Shown: positions 22,870-33,399 of the stretch, piece after piece
Numbering within the stretch: position 1 is the stretch's first letter
How the letters are laid out: each line of letters opens with the position of its first letter
Assembly (NCBI GenBank): GCA_903886275.1
Contig: CAISLN010000106.1
Coordinates: 83,124 to 147,123, forward strand
Direction of reading: 5' to 3'
Source of the DNA: an uncultured beta proteobacterium
GTDB lineage: Bacteria; Pseudomonadota; Gammaproteobacteria; Burkholderiales; Burkholderiaceae_C
Length of the DNA stretch: 64,000 nt
Program-made: the position numbers and the translations under genes
Notes under the pieces: generated by a model
The model's database searches: none
Told to the model about the DNA's origin: nothing
The model's input: the letters and a program-made list of their open reading frames with translations, nothing else

Positions 22870-23658
22870 TTAGTTGCAGACCTTGGGGTTGACGATATCT
22901 TTGAGCGCTTCCGTGTTCAAAATGCGGACATGGCGTTGCTTGACTTCTACTGTCCCTTCTTCCACAAACTTGGAAAAAGTGCGGCTGACCGTTTCCAGTT
23001 TCAGCCCTAAGTAGCTGCCGATTTCCTCGCGCGTCATGCGTAAAATGAGTTCGGATTGTGAAAAACCTCGCGTATGGAGGCGCTGCACCAGATTGAGCAA
23101 AAATGCGGCCAAGCGCTCTTCTGCTCGCATGCTTCCCAGCAGCAGCATCACACCGTTTTCACGTACGATTTCCCGGCTCATGATCTTATGCACATGGCGC
23201 TGCAGGGCCGTGACTTCGCGCGACAACTCTTCAATACGGTCAAACGGCATGACGCATACTTCTGCGTCTTCTAGGGCGACTGCATCGCAGGTGTGGTGAT
23301 CATTGACGATGCCGTCAAGGCCCACGATCTCGCCTGCCATTTGAAACCCAGTCACCTGATCGCGCCCGTCTTCCGATGCAACACAAGTTTTAAAAAACCC
23401 GGTTCGTATGGCGTACAGGCTCGTAAATTTTTCGCCGTTGCGAAATAGCGTGGCGCCACGCTTGACCTTGCGTCGGCTGGCAACTAGGTCATCGATACGT
23501 TCCAACTCGGTCGGGGTCAGTCCCAACGGCATGCACAGTTCGCGCAAATTGCAGTTGGAACACGCGACCTTGATGCTGTGAGAATTCATTTCGATCACGT
23601 TGTTGGACGGTTTTATGGCAATCGATGGATGTGCCTCGTCAGAGTGAAATGCCTTCAT
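22870..23658 (-). CDS. fnr: FNR-type oxygen-responsive transcriptional regulator
   Basis: A 262-residue Crp/Fnr regulator. Cys33, Cys36 and Cys42 (CSNCNLRELC) plus Cys135 (DAEVCVMPF) reproduce the four [4Fe-4S] ligands of E. coli FNR; the Cys42-Cys135 distance equals the E. coli C29-C122 spacing. The helix-turn-helix EIGSYLGLKLETVSRTFSKF carries the E--SR recognition pattern for TTGAT half-sites. ATG 23658 or ATG 23589 (239 residues, closer to the cysteines) could be the start; neither has a clear Shine-Dalgarno. It is flanked by genes that carry FNR boxes, so it probably controls them directly. Confidence 0.95.
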   Translation of the reverse strand: MKAFHSDEAHPSIAIKPSNNVIEMNSHSIKVACSNCNLRELCMPLGLTPTELERIDDLVASRRKVKRGATLFRNGEKFTSLYAIRTGFFKTCVASEDGRDQVTGFQMAGEIVGLDGIVNDHHTCDAVALEDAEVCVMPFDRIEELSREVTALQRHVHKIMSREIVRENGVMLLLGSMRAEERLAAFLLNLVQRLHTRGFSQSELILRMTREEIGSYLGLKLETVSRTFSKFVEEGTVEVKQRHVRILNTEALKDIVNPKVCN

Positions 23659-23735
23659 ATATTTTTGTACATTAATGTTGGATGATGCAGGTCAATTATG
23701 AACCCAATTGTCATTTGGGTCAGGTTTTCAATAGA

Positions 23736-23749
23736 TTGATTCACATCAA
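23736..23749 (+). promoter_or_regulatory. FNR box upstream of hemN
   Basis: TTGATTCACATCAA is a perfect TTGAT-N4-ATCAA palindrome. A -10-like CACATT lies at 23772-23777 with class II spacing, predicting a start near 23784, about 21 bp before hemN. The site also lies 78-91 bp before the divergent fnr start and could influence it. Confidence 0.9.
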
Positions 23750-23804
23750 ATGCGAAACCAGGTGCTTGCGGCACATTGTCCCGCACTGCCTTGGAGAGCA
23801 ATTG

Positions 23805-25199
23805 ATGAATGCTGTCGTTTCCCCCGTCACGGATGATTTGCTGCGTCAATACGACCTGTCCGGGCCACGCTACACCTCTTACCCAAGCACTGATCGGTTT
23901 GTAGAGGCCTTCGTGGCAGAGGACTATGCGCAGGCTCTGGGCCAGCGGCGTGTTGGTCCTTCAGCGCGGGCCTTGCCGCTGTCACTCTACATACACATTC
24001 CCTTTTGTGAGTCGCTGTGCTACTTCTGCGCATGTAACAAGGTCATCACCAAGCATCACGAAAAGGCCGATGAGTATTTGCGCTACTTGGCGCGCGAAGT
24101 AGAGCTGCACACCGCACGGATCGGTACATGCCAGCCCGTTAGTCAGTTGCATCTGGGAGGTGGTAGCCCGACCTTTTTGAACGACGTGGAGTTGCGCGCA
24201 CTGATGGCCATGCTCAAACGCAATTTTTCCTTTGCTCCAGGCGGCAAATATGCCATTGAGATTGATCCTCGCACCATTGATGCCAGTCGCCTCGATACGT
24301 TTGCCGAACTTGGCTTTAACCGTCTGAGTTTTGGTGTGCAAGATTTTGACCCGGCGGTGCAGAAGGCGGTGCACCGCGTGCAGCCTGCTGAGCAGGTTTT
24401 TTCTCTGGTGGCGGAGGCACGTGCACGCGGTTTTGAATCCATCAATGTGGACCTGATGTATGGCTTGCCGATGCAAAGTCCTGAGTCGTTTGACCGCACC
24501 CTGGCACAGGTGGTCGCGCTCAAGCCCGATCGCATCGCCCTGTATGCTTATACGCATCTGCCCGAGCGCTTCAAACCCCAGCGGCGCATCAACATCCAAG
24601 AGTTGCCCGCCGGTGCTGCCAAGATTGCCATGTTGTCACGTTCGCTGGCCGCCTTTATGGGGGCAGGCTATGTGTACGTTGGTATAGACCACTTTGCGCT
24701 GCCTGACGATGCATTGGCTGTAGCCAAGCGTCAGGGCCGTTTGCATCGCAATTTCCAGGGCTACAGCACGCAGCCCGATTGTGACTTGATCGCGCTCGGT
24801 GTCTCCAGCATAGGGCGCATCGGCGCCACCTACAGCCAGAACGCCAAGACCCTGGAAGAGTATTACGACGCACTGGACCAGGGCAACTTTCCGGTAGTGC
24901 GCGGTCTGGCTCTGTCGCGTGATGACCTGGTGCGCCGTGCTGTCATCATGGCTCTGATGTGTCAGGGCCATGTGCAGTTCGAATCCATCGAACTGGCCTA
25001 TCTGATTGATTTCCGCAGTTACTTTGTCAATGAGATGGAGTCGCTCCAGCCACTGTCAGAGCAGGGCCTGGTAGTGCTGGAGGAAGGCGGAATTCAGGTA
25101 ACGACCAAGGGATGGTTTTTTGTGCGCGCCGTCGCCATGGTGTTTGACCGCTACTTGCAAACCGACCGTACCCGGGCCAGGTTTTCCAAGATCATTTAG
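23805..25199 (+). CDS. hemN: oxygen-independent coproporphyrinogen III dehydrogenase
   Basis: A 464-residue radical-SAM enzyme that converts coproporphyrinogen III to protoporphyrinogen IX without oxygen. The [4Fe-4S]/SAM motif is Cys68-x3-Cys72-x2-Cys75 in CESLCYFCACN, and the N-terminal RYTSYPS is typical of true HemN. ATG 23805 has GGAGAG 7 nt upstream; the longer open frame upstream is noncoding leader with the FNR box. It supplies haem for the cbb3 oxidase under low oxygen. Confidence 0.96.
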   Translation: MNAVVSPVTDDLLRQYDLSGPRYTSYPSTDRFVEAFVAEDYAQALGQRRVGPSARALPLSLYIHIPFCESLCYFCACNKVITKHHEKADEYLRYLAREVELHTARIGTCQPVSQLHLGGGSPTFLNDVELRALMAMLKRNFSFAPGGKYAIEIDPRTIDASRLDTFAELGFNRLSFGVQDFDPAVQKAVHRVQPAEQVFSLVAEARARGFESINVDLMYGLPMQSPESFDRTLAQVVALKPDRIALYAYTHLPERFKPQRRINIQELPAGAAKIAMLSRSLAAFMGAGYVYVGIDHFALPDDALAVAKRQGRLHRNFQGYSTQPDCDLIALGVSSIGRIGATYSQNAKTLEEYYDALDQGNFPVVRGLALSRDDLVRRAVIMALMCQGHVQFESIELAYLIDFRSYFVNEMESLQPLSEQGLVVLEEGGIQVTTKGWFFVRAVAMVFDRYLQTDRTRARFSKII

Positions 25200-25208
25200 C
25201 ATCCCACT

Positions 25209-25898
25209 ATGCAATTTTCTTTGGGCGCCACTGCGCTGTTGATGGGGCTGGTGGGAGGCCCCCACTGCGTCGCCATGTGCGGCGCGGCCTGCGCCGGTAT
25301 CGGTCAGGCTGCCGGCGTACGCAAAAATTCTGCCATCCTCGGGTTTCAATTGGGCCGGCTAGTGGGTTACTCACTGCTGGGCGCCCTGGCTGCTGCATCC
25401 ATGCAGGGTCTGGGCTGGCTGACAGTGCAGTCGGCGGCGCTGCGACCCGTCTGGAGCATGTTCCATGTGGCTGCGCTTTTGCTGGGGCTGGTGCTGTTGC
25501 TGCGTGCGCAGCAACCCGTGTGGCTGGAGCTTGCGGGTCGGCGCATCTGGGCCCATGCCAAGGCAGTTGGTGCGGGCGGGGCGCCGGTACTGCTGGGTAC
25601 CCTCTGGGCCCTATTGCCTTGTGGGCTGCTGTATTCGGCCCTGCTGGTGGCCGCAATGGCGGGTGGACCGGCGGATGGTGCACTGGTCATGGCGATGTTT
25701 GCCCTGGGCACCAGTGTCACCATGACAGCCGCTCCCTGGCTATGGCTCAAGCTGCGCGGCAACAGCGTGGCCGCAGGCGGAAGTGGCTCTTGGGGTGTTC
25801 GTTTGGCGGGCCTCGCGCTTGCAGCCAGCTCTGGCTGGGCCCTGTGGATGGGACTGGTGCACAATACCGCCCCTTGGTGTGTGAACCCTCCTCTATGA
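25209..25898 (+). CDS. DsbD_2/TauE-SafE-like membrane protein of cbb3 clusters
   Basis: A 229-residue protein with about six hydrophobic segments. Paired cysteines lie in the first helix (HCVAMCGAAC) and in TLWALLPCGLLYSAL, the pattern of the DsbD_2 (PF13386) family often annotated as sulfite exporter TauE/SafE. These proteins recur near cbb3 genes and are thought to move reducing equivalents or handle copper; the substrate is unknown. It starts 9 bp after hemN and overlaps dusA as ATGA. Confidence 0.8.
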   Translation: MQFSLGATALLMGLVGGPHCVAMCGAACAGIGQAAGVRKNSAILGFQLGRLVGYSLLGALAAASMQGLGWLTVQSAALRPVWSMFHVAALLLGLVLLLRAQQPVWLELAGRRIWAHAKAVGAGGAPVLLGTLWALLPCGLLYSALLVAAMAGGPADGALVMAMFALGTSVTMTAAPWLWLKLRGNSVAAGGSGSWGVRLAGLALAASSGWALWMGLVHNTAPWCVNPPL

Positions 25899-26899
25899 AA
25901 CCCTTGCTCTCTGCGCATCGCCTGAGCGTTGCCCCTATGCTCGACTGGACCGACCGGCATTGTCGCTATTTTCACCGGCTGCTTACGCACCACGCCCGCC
26001 TCTACACCGAGATGGTGACGACTGGCGCCTTGCTGCACGGTGACGTGCCACGCCATCTGCGCTTTAACGCCGAAGAGCATGCGGTGGCCCTGCAACTCGG
26101 CGGTAGTGACAGGGCCGACCTGGCCGCCTGCGCCAAACTGGGTCAGGACTGGGGCTATGACGAGATCAATCTGAACTGCGGCTGCCCGTCCGAGCGGGTG
26201 CAGCGCGGCGCCTTTGGCGCTTGCTTGATGAATGAGGCAGATCTGGTGGCCGACTGCGTCAAGGCCATGCTGGATGGGGTGGACATCCCCGTCACGGTCA
26301 AGCATCGCATCGGCATTGACCGCACCGAGAGCTATGACTTTGTGCGCGATTTTGTCGGCACCTTGTCGCAAGCTGGCTGCCAAATCTTTATCGTGCACGC
26401 CCGCAATGCCTGGCTCAAGGGCCTGAGCCCCAAGGAAAACCGGGAGGTGCCACCACTGCGATACGCGCTGGTGCACAGGCTCAAGCAAGACTTTCCGCAG
26501 CTGACGATTTCCATCAATGGCGGCATACACAGCAGCGCGCAGGTGGCGGAACAACTGGAACATGTGGACGGTGTGATGCTGGGGCGCGAGGCCTATCACA
26601 ACCCCTGGTGGTTGGCCGAATGGGATGAGTCCTTTTGCGGCGAAGCACCTTCGGATTTGACGCGTGAAGGGGTGGAGGAGCAGATGGTGGACTATATGGA
26701 GTGTGAGGCTGCCTTGTACGGTACCTCCTGGTACAGCATTGCCCGCCACATGCTGGGTCTGCGCCATGGTCTGCCCGGTGCGCGCAAGTGGCGCCAGGTC
26801 TGGAGCGATCACCGTTTGAAAGAGCTGCCAGCCAGAGCGGTATGGGCCCTTGCCCGTCAGGCTAGCTATGCGGCCTCGCCCGTGGAGCCAGCACTTTAA
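25895..26899 (+). CDS. dusA: tRNA-dihydrouridine synthase A
   Basis: A 334-residue FMN enzyme reducing U20/U20a in the tRNA D-loop. The N-terminal LSVAPMLDWTDRHCRYFHRLL, the NCGCPS motif with the catalytic cysteine, VTVKHRIGID, and SINGGI for phosphate binding mark DusA. ATG 25895 overlaps the previous stop (ATGA), implying coupling. The 3' end is 2 bp from the convergent gntR-type gene. Confidence 0.95.
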   Translation: MKPLLSAHRLSVAPMLDWTDRHCRYFHRLLTHHARLYTEMVTTGALLHGDVPRHLRFNAEEHAVALQLGGSDRADLAACAKLGQDWGYDEINLNCGCPSERVQRGAFGACLMNEADLVADCVKAMLDGVDIPVTVKHRIGIDRTESYDFVRDFVGTLSQAGCQIFIVHARNAWLKGLSPKENREVPPLRYALVHRLKQDFPQLTISINGGIHSSAQVAEQLEHVDGVMLGREAYHNPWWLAEWDESFCGEAPSDLTREGVEEQMVDYMECEAALYGTSWYSIARHMLGLRHGLPGARKWRQVWSDHRLKELPARAVWALARQASYAASPVEPAL

Positions 26900-26901
26900 A
26901 T

Positions 26902-27600
26902 TTACGCTGCTGCCTCCAACCCGTTGGCAAAGTGCTCGCGCATGCTCTTCACGGTGGCGCAAGCGTCGCGTGCGGTCAGTGCGGCCAAGATGGCGCGGTG
27001 CTCCTGCAGCGATTCGTCGATGCGCCCGGTCTTGAGCAGGGAATTGTGTCGGTTGAGCTTCATCACCTTGCGCAGGTCCGCCACCATCTGGTCGCGCCAG
27101 CGGTTGTTGGCGATTTCCAGCAGGCGCATGTGAAACCGTTCGTTGATGGCAAAAAACGCATCCGCATTGGCCTTTCCCGGTTTAGCGGCTTCTTCCAGTT
27201 CGCCATGCAGGGTCACCAATTCCGCCAGTTCCGCGTCCGTTGCCTTTTTCGCCACCACACCCGCCGCATCGCTTTCCAGCAGACTGAGCAAATGGTAGAC
27301 GTCGGACAGGTCCCGGGCAGAGACCTCGGTGACATAGGCGCCACGGCGCACCTTCATGGTGACCAGGCCTTCGGCTGCCAGCACCTTCAGTGCCTCACGC
27401 AGGGGTGTGCGGCTTATGCCGTATTCCTCGGCAATTTTCAGCTCGTCAATCCAGCTGCCGGGTTCGAGCTCGCGCTTGAAAATCCGATGTCGCAACAACT
27501 CGGCAACCTCTTCATAGAGGGCGCGAGGGGAGAGGGACAGGCCGGTACGGCTGTCGGATGTCGGTGCGGCCATGGGCGGCATTGTAAGCGGGGCGTCCAT
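26902..27600 (-). CDS. GntR family regulator (FadR/FCD type)
   Basis: A 232-residue regulator. The winged helix (about residues 20-85) includes IAEEYGISRTPLREALKVLAAEGLV. The FCD ligand domain (about 95-225) has metal-binding His residues near NERFHMRLLEIANN and EHRAILAAL. ATG 27600 is preferred because the frame upstream is low-complexity and not family-like. It is divergent from the methylmalonyl-CoA mutase gene with a 134-bp shared region, so it most likely controls the propionyl-CoA operon. The effector is unknown; an organic acid or CoA ester is plausible. Confidence 0.88.
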   Translation of the reverse strand: MDAPLTMPPMAAPTSDSRTGLSLSPRALYEEVAELLRHRIFKRELEPGSWIDELKIAEEYGISRTPLREALKVLAAEGLVTMKVRRGAYVTEVSARDLSDVYHLLSLLESDAAGVVAKKATDAELAELVTLHGELEEAAKPGKANADAFFAINERFHMRLLEIANNRWRDQMVADLRKVMKLNRHNSLLKTGRIDESLQEHRAILAALTARDACATVKSMREHFANGLEAAA

Positions 27601-27613
27601 TTTTGAATGAATA

Positions 27614-27625
27614 ATTATAAATAAT
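27614..27625. promoter_or_regulatory. AT-rich palindrome over the gntR -10 region
   Basis: ATTAT (27614-27618) and ATAAT (27621-27625) are exact inverted repeats with a 2-bp spacer. On the minus strand 27614-27619 reads TATAAT, a perfect -10 hexamer about 14 bp before the gntR-type start; the -35 is weak. The overlap suggests an autoregulatory operator. This is inference from symmetry and position. Confidence 0.45.
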
Positions 27626-27650
27626 GTAAAATTGCTACTAACTGAAGCCA

Positions 27651-27682
27651 CGCCAAACCTTCTTTTTCTGAAGGTTATGGCG
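27651..27682 (+). promoter_or_regulatory. strong hairpin / operator in the mutase leader
   Basis: CGCCA (27651-27655) pairs with TGGCG (27678-27682), and AACCTTC (27656-27662) pairs with GAAGGTT (27670-27676). This gives a 12-bp stem with one bulged A and a 7-nt pyrimidine-rich loop. It lies 52 bp before the mutase ATG in the divergent regulatory region. It may be the GntR operator or an RNA hairpin; it lacks the terminator T-run and is far too small for a cobalamin riboswitch. Confidence 0.5.
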
Positions 27683-27734
27683 TAATGTTTGGGCCTGAAA
27701 CTTTGTGCCTGAAACCTGCGTTGAGGACCATTCC

Positions 27735-29909
<2,175 letters not shown>

Positions 29910-29921
29910 ACTTCTCGTTGT

Positions 29922-29938
29922 TATACTGTAATACCGTA
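29922..29938 (+). promoter_or_regulatory. promoter and tandem operator of the toxin-antitoxin pair
   Basis: TATACT at 29922-29927 is a good -10 hexamer. ATACTGTA (29923-29930) and ATACCGTA (29931-29938) are adjacent direct repeats, each containing the half-palindrome TAC-N-GTA. Tandem 8-bp-spaced repeats over a promoter are what dimeric ribbon-helix-helix antitoxins usually bind, so autoregulation is likely. A poor -35 (TGGCCG at 29899) lies 17 bp upstream. Confidence 0.6.
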
Positions 29939-29956
29939 TTTCAACTGGAGTAAGCC

Positions 29957-30244
29957 ATGGCTGTATCTGTTCGAATGGACCCTTTGCTGGAGCGCGAGCT
30001 TGAAGTCGCGGCCAAGCGCAAAGGCATGACCAAGTCGCAGTTCATCATCGACGCGGTGGAGCGCTCTTTGGGGCGTAAGAATCCCTACGAATTGATGATG
30101 GCGCTGAAAGCTGAGGAGACTCGGCCCGAATACTTGGCTGTGGCGAAGGCTTTCGAAGGCTACGAGCAGGCCTATGACACCGACGCGTCGCGCACGCAAT
30201 TGTTGGAAAAATTGAAAGAAAAGCATGGCGGCAGCGCTGGTTGA
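29957..30244 (+). CDS. ribbon-helix-helix antitoxin
   Basis: A 95-residue protein. The N-terminal half is a ribbon-helix-helix DNA-binding fold (MAVSVRMDPLLERELEVAAK..., then KGMTKSQFIIDAVERSL). The C-terminal half is charged and probably binds the toxin. GGAG lies 7 nt before ATG 29957. The end overlaps the PIN-domain gene by 20 bp, the usual antitoxin-first order. It lies between the mutase and meaB genes with its own apparent promoter. Confidence 0.85.
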   Translation: MAVSVRMDPLLERELEVAAKRKGMTKSQFIIDAVERSLGRKNPYELMMALKAEETRPEYLAVAKAFEGYEQAYDTDASRTQLLEKLKEKHGGSAG

Positions 30245-30644
30245 CGCCAGCGCCATGGTCGCGGCTTTTGGAGCGTCACAGCCCAAGGCAGCGCATTACC
30301 AGTCGCTATTCCAACAGGCCGCAGAGCAGAACTGGTCCTTGTCCACAACCTGGCCCTGTGTGACCGAGGCCAGCTCTTTGGTGTCCCCGCCCCAGCGCTA
30401 CACCCTGTTGCGTTGGTTGGGAGCTGGAGCGATCGTGGTCTATCCCCTGGTGCAGGAAGAGTTGGCTGAGTTTGCCGACCTGATGCATCGTTACACCCAA
30501 GCACCGCGCTCGGAAATGGATATGGCCGACGCTTCCTTGGTGTGGCTGGGCTCTGACACCGGCGTGAACCGCATCATGACTCTGGATGTGCGCGATTTTT
30601 CCCGTTACCGCCTGGCTGATGGCCGCGCGTTTGAAATTTTGTAA
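30225..30644 (+). CDS. PIN-domain toxin (VapC-like ribonuclease)
   Basis: A 139-residue PIN-fold protein. Candidate metal-binding acids are Asp7 (ALVDAS), Glu48 (CVTEAS), Asp99/Asp102 (MDMADASLV) and Asp121/Asp124 (LDVRDF), so the active site looks intact. VapC-type toxins cleave RNA, often initiator tRNA or rRNA; the target here is unknown. It overlaps its antitoxin and ends 7 bp before meaB, so transcription may continue into meaB. Confidence 0.85.
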   Translation: MAAALVDASAMVAAFGASQPKAAHYQSLFQQAAEQNWSLSTTWPCVTEASSLVSPPQRYTLLRWLGAGAIVVYPLVQEELAEFADLMHRYTQAPRSEMDMADASLVWLGSDTGVNRIMTLDVRDFSRYRLADGRAFEIL

Positions 30645-30651
30645 GCTGACC

Positions 30652-31698
30652 ATGAACGCACCCATTTCTTTGCCCAGCAGCACGCAGATGCTTGAAGCCA
30701 TCTTGGCCGCCCCTGGCAACCCGCAACGCCGCGCCCTGGCCAAGGCCATCACCCTGCTGGAGTCCACCCGCACCGATCACCGCTTGCTGGCCGACGAGTT
30801 GCTGACGGCCCTGTTGCCGCACAGTGGCAAGTCGCTGCGCCTAGGCATCAGCGGCGTGCCCGGCGTGGGCAAGAGCACCTTTATCGAGGCCCTGGGCTTG
30901 TACCTGATCGACAGGGGTCACCGGGTGGCGGTGCTGGCGGTGGACCCCAGCAGCTCGGTCTCCGGCGGCTCCATTCTGGGTGACAAGACCCGTATGGAAA
31001 AGCTCTCCATGCACGAGCGCGCCTACATCCGCCCCAGCCCCAGCAGCGGAACGCTAGGCGGTGTGGCCGAGAAGACCCGCGAGGCCATGCTGGTCTGCGA
31101 GGCCGCCGGTTTTGACATTGTGATTGTGGAAACCGTGGGTGTGGGCCAGTCTGAGACGGCGGTGCAGGGCATGAGCGATATGTTTGTGCTGATGCAGTTG
31201 CCCAATGCCGGCGATGATTTGCAGGCGATCAAAAAAGGCGTGATGGAACTGGCCGATTTGGTGGTTATCAACAAGGCCGATATCGACGCCCATGCCGCCA
31301 TGCGGGCCGAGGCGCAGATTACTTCGAGCCTGCGGCTGCTGGGCATCAGTGGCAATCCGCATGACCCGCATAGTGAGGCGCACTGGCATCCGCAGGTGCT
31401 CAAGATGAGCGCCCTGCAGGGCCAAGGTCTGGACGCCTTTTGGGACGCGGTCAGCACCTTCCAACGCCTGCAAACCGCCAATGGCCTGTTGGCCAGCAGG
31501 CGCCAACACCAGGCACTGGCTTGGATGTGGGAGCGCATAGACGCAGGCCTCAAACAGTCCTTTAAGAGCCATCCGGCTGTGCGTGAGCAGCTGCCGGCCA
31601 TTACCGCCGCGGTGCGATCGGGCCAGCTGGCTGCCAGCACGGCGGCACGCAATCTCTTGGCGGTGCTGGGCAACAGCGCGCCAAACCCCAAAAATTAG
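30652..31698 (+). CDS. meaB: methylmalonyl-CoA mutase-associated GTPase MeaB
   Basis: A 348-residue G3E P-loop GTPase. Walker [10 protein letters not shown] lies at residues 68-76, followed by [33 protein letters not shown] and the NKAD specificity motif. MeaB loads and protects the adenosylcobalamin cofactor of the mutase. It was formerly annotated ArgK or LAO/AO transport ATPase. ATG 30652 is chosen because MNAPISLP starts the family-like region. It is separated from the mutase only by the toxin-antitoxin pair. Confidence 0.95.
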   Translation: MNAPISLPSSTQMLEAILAAPGNPQRRALAKAITLLESTRTDHRLLADELLTALLPHSGKSLRLGISGVPGVGKSTFIEALGLYLIDRGHRVAVLAVDPSSSVSGGSILGDKTRMEKLSMHERAYIRPSPSSGTLGGVAEKTREAMLVCEAAGFDIVIVETVGVGQSETAVQGMSDMFVLMQLPNAGDDLQAIKKGVMELADLVVINKADIDAHAAMRAEAQITSSLRLLGISGNPHDPHSEAHWHPQVLKMSALQGQGLDAFWDAVSTFQRLQTANGLLASRRQHQALAWMWERIDAGLKQSFKSHPAVREQLPAITAAVRSGQLAASTAARNLLAVLGNSAPNPKN

Positions 31699-31721
31699 TT
31701 GACGAAAAGAAAGAAGGAAAT

Positions 31722-33254
31722 ATGCACGATATCCTGGAACAACTGGAAGCCAAGCGCGAACTTGCACGCCTGGGCGGCGGTCAAAAGCGCATCGATTCGC
31801 AGCACAAAAGAGGCAAACTCACCGCGCGTGAACGCCTGGAAGTGCTGCTCGATGAAGGCACGTTTGAAGAGTGGGACATGTTTGTCGAGCATCGCTGCGT
31901 GGACTTCGGCATGGCCGATCAAAAGATTCCGGGCGACGGTGTGGTCACCGGCTACGGCATGATCAACGGCCGCTTGGTGTTTGTCTACAGCCAGGATTTC
32001 ACCGTGTTTGGCGGAGCCCTGTCCGAAGCCCATGCCGAGAAAATTTGCAAGGTGATGGACCAGGCCATGAAGGTCGGCGCGCCTGTCATTGGCTTGAACG
32101 ATTCGGGCGGCGCCCGCATCCAGGAAGGCGTGGCCTCATTGGGCGGCTATGCCGACGTGTTCCAGCGCAATGTGATGGCCAGCGGCGTCATTCCGCAGAT
32201 CAGCATGATCATGGGCCCCTGTGCCGGTGGCGCGGTGTATTCGCCCGCCATGACCGACTTCATCTTTATGGTCAAAGACAGCTCCTACATGTTCGTTACC
32301 GGACCCGAAGTGGTTAAGACCGTGACGCATGAAGATGTGACGGCTGAAGAACTGGGTGGCGCCGTGAGCCACAGCACAAAGAGCGGTGTCTGTGACCTGG
32401 CGTTTGAGAACGATGTGGAAGCGCTGCAGATGCTGCGCCGCCTCTACAACTACCTGCCACTGTCCAACCGCGAGAAGGCTCCGATCCGGCGCAGCGGGGA
32501 CCCGGTGGACCGCCTGGACATGAGCCTCGATACGCTGATCCCGGACAACGCCAACAAGCCCTACGACATGAAGGAGCTGATCGTCAAGACCATGGACGAC
32601 GGCGACTTCTTCGAGATCCAGCCCGAGTACGCCAAGAACATCATCATCGGCTTTGGCCGCATGGATGGTCAGACCGTAGGCATTGTGGCCAATCAGCCCA
32701 TGGTGTTGGCCGGTTGCCTGGACATCAAGAGCTCCATCAAGGCGGCCCGCTTTGTGCGCTTTTGCGATGCCTTCAACATCCCCGTCATCACCTTTGTCGA
32801 TGTGCCCGGCTTCATGCCCGGTACCGCGCAGGAATACGGCGGCATCATCAAGCATGGTGCCAAGCTGCTCTACGCTTATGCTGAGTGCACCGTGCCCAAG
32901 ATCACCGTGATCACGCGCAAGGCCTACGGCGGCGCCTATGACGTGATGTCCTCCAAACATTTGCGCGGCGATGTGAACATTGCCTGGCCCAATGCCGAGA
33001 TCGCCGTGATGGGCGCCAAGGGCGCGGTGGAAATTATCTTCCGCGAAGAGAAGGGCCATCCCGAAAAGCTGGCCGCCAAGGAAGCCGAATACAAGTCCCG
33101 CTTTGCCAACCCGTTTGTGGCGGGTGCGCGTGGCTTTATTGACGACGTGATCCTGCCGCATGAAACCCGCAAGCGCATCTGCCGCAGCCTGGCGATGTTG
33201 AAAGACAAGAAACTGGAAAACCCGTGGCGCAAGCACGGCAATATCCCGCTCTAG
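31722..33254 (+). CDS. pccB: propionyl-CoA carboxylase, beta (carboxyltransferase) subunit
   Basis: A 510-residue acyl-CoA carboxyltransferase that moves CO2 from carboxybiotin to propionyl-CoA. Both crotonase-like halves are present, with [20 protein letters not shown] and [16 protein letters not shown] in the first, and [17 protein letters not shown] and [18 protein letters not shown] in the second. Those motifs and the operon favour propionyl-CoA over acetyl-CoA. It starts 23 bp after meaB, with GAAGGAAA before the ATG. Confidence 0.95.
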   Translation: MHDILEQLEAKRELARLGGGQKRIDSQHKRGKLTARERLEVLLDEGTFEEWDMFVEHRCVDFGMADQKIPGDGVVTGYGMINGRLVFVYSQDFTVFGGALSEAHAEKICKVMDQAMKVGAPVIGLNDSGGARIQEGVASLGGYADVFQRNVMASGVIPQISMIMGPCAGGAVYSPAMTDFIFMVKDSSYMFVTGPEVVKTVTHEDVTAEELGGAVSHSTKSGVCDLAFENDVEALQMLRRLYNYLPLSNREKAPIRRSGDPVDRLDMSLDTLIPDNANKPYDMKELIVKTMDDGDFFEIQPEYAKNIIIGFGRMDGQTVGIVANQPMVLAGCLDIKSSIKAARFVRFCDAFNIPVITFVDVPGFMPGTAQEYGGIIKHGAKLLYAYAECTVPKITVITRKAYGGAYDVMSSKHLRGDVNIAWPNAEIAVMGAKGAVEIIFREEKGHPEKLAAKEAEYKSRFANPFVAGARGFIDDVILPHETRKRICRSLAMLKDKKLENPWRKHGNIPL

Positions 33255-33292
33255 CCCACCCCCGTTGCTTGCTCACTGCGTGTAGCCGCATA

Positions 33293-33343
33293 CCCCCTCA
33301 GGGGGCAACACCAGCAGCCCGGCGAAGCCGGTTCTGCGGTGTT
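33293..33343. repeat. GC-rich double-hairpin intergenic element
   Basis: In the 145-bp gap between pccB and pccA, a CCCCC/GGGGG hairpin (33293-33305) is followed by a nested stem at 33307-33343. There AACACC pairs with GGTGTT, GCAG with CTGC, and CCGGC with GCCGG around a GAA loop. It resembles a dispersed intergenic repeat I associate with Comamonadaceae genomes; that identity is from memory and unchecked. Only one copy is seen in this window. It has no T-run and probably acts as an RNA stability or attenuation element. Confidence 0.55.
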
Positions 33344-33399
33344 TCTGGTGAAAGCACTGTGCTCCGAATATTGAATTGACCAACTGAACTGGAGTCAAC

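Noticed and set aside
23682..23804. Longer HemN start at 23682
   Set aside because: The extra 41 residues are not HemN-like and include the FNR box; ATG 23805 has a good ribosome site.
25277..25894. N-terminal extension of dusA across the membrane-protein gene
   Set aside because: It lies out of frame inside a well-supported gene, and DusA is complete from 25895.
27651..27682. Cobalamin riboswitch in the mutase leader
   Set aside because: Only one short hairpin is present; there is no B12-box or multi-stem core.
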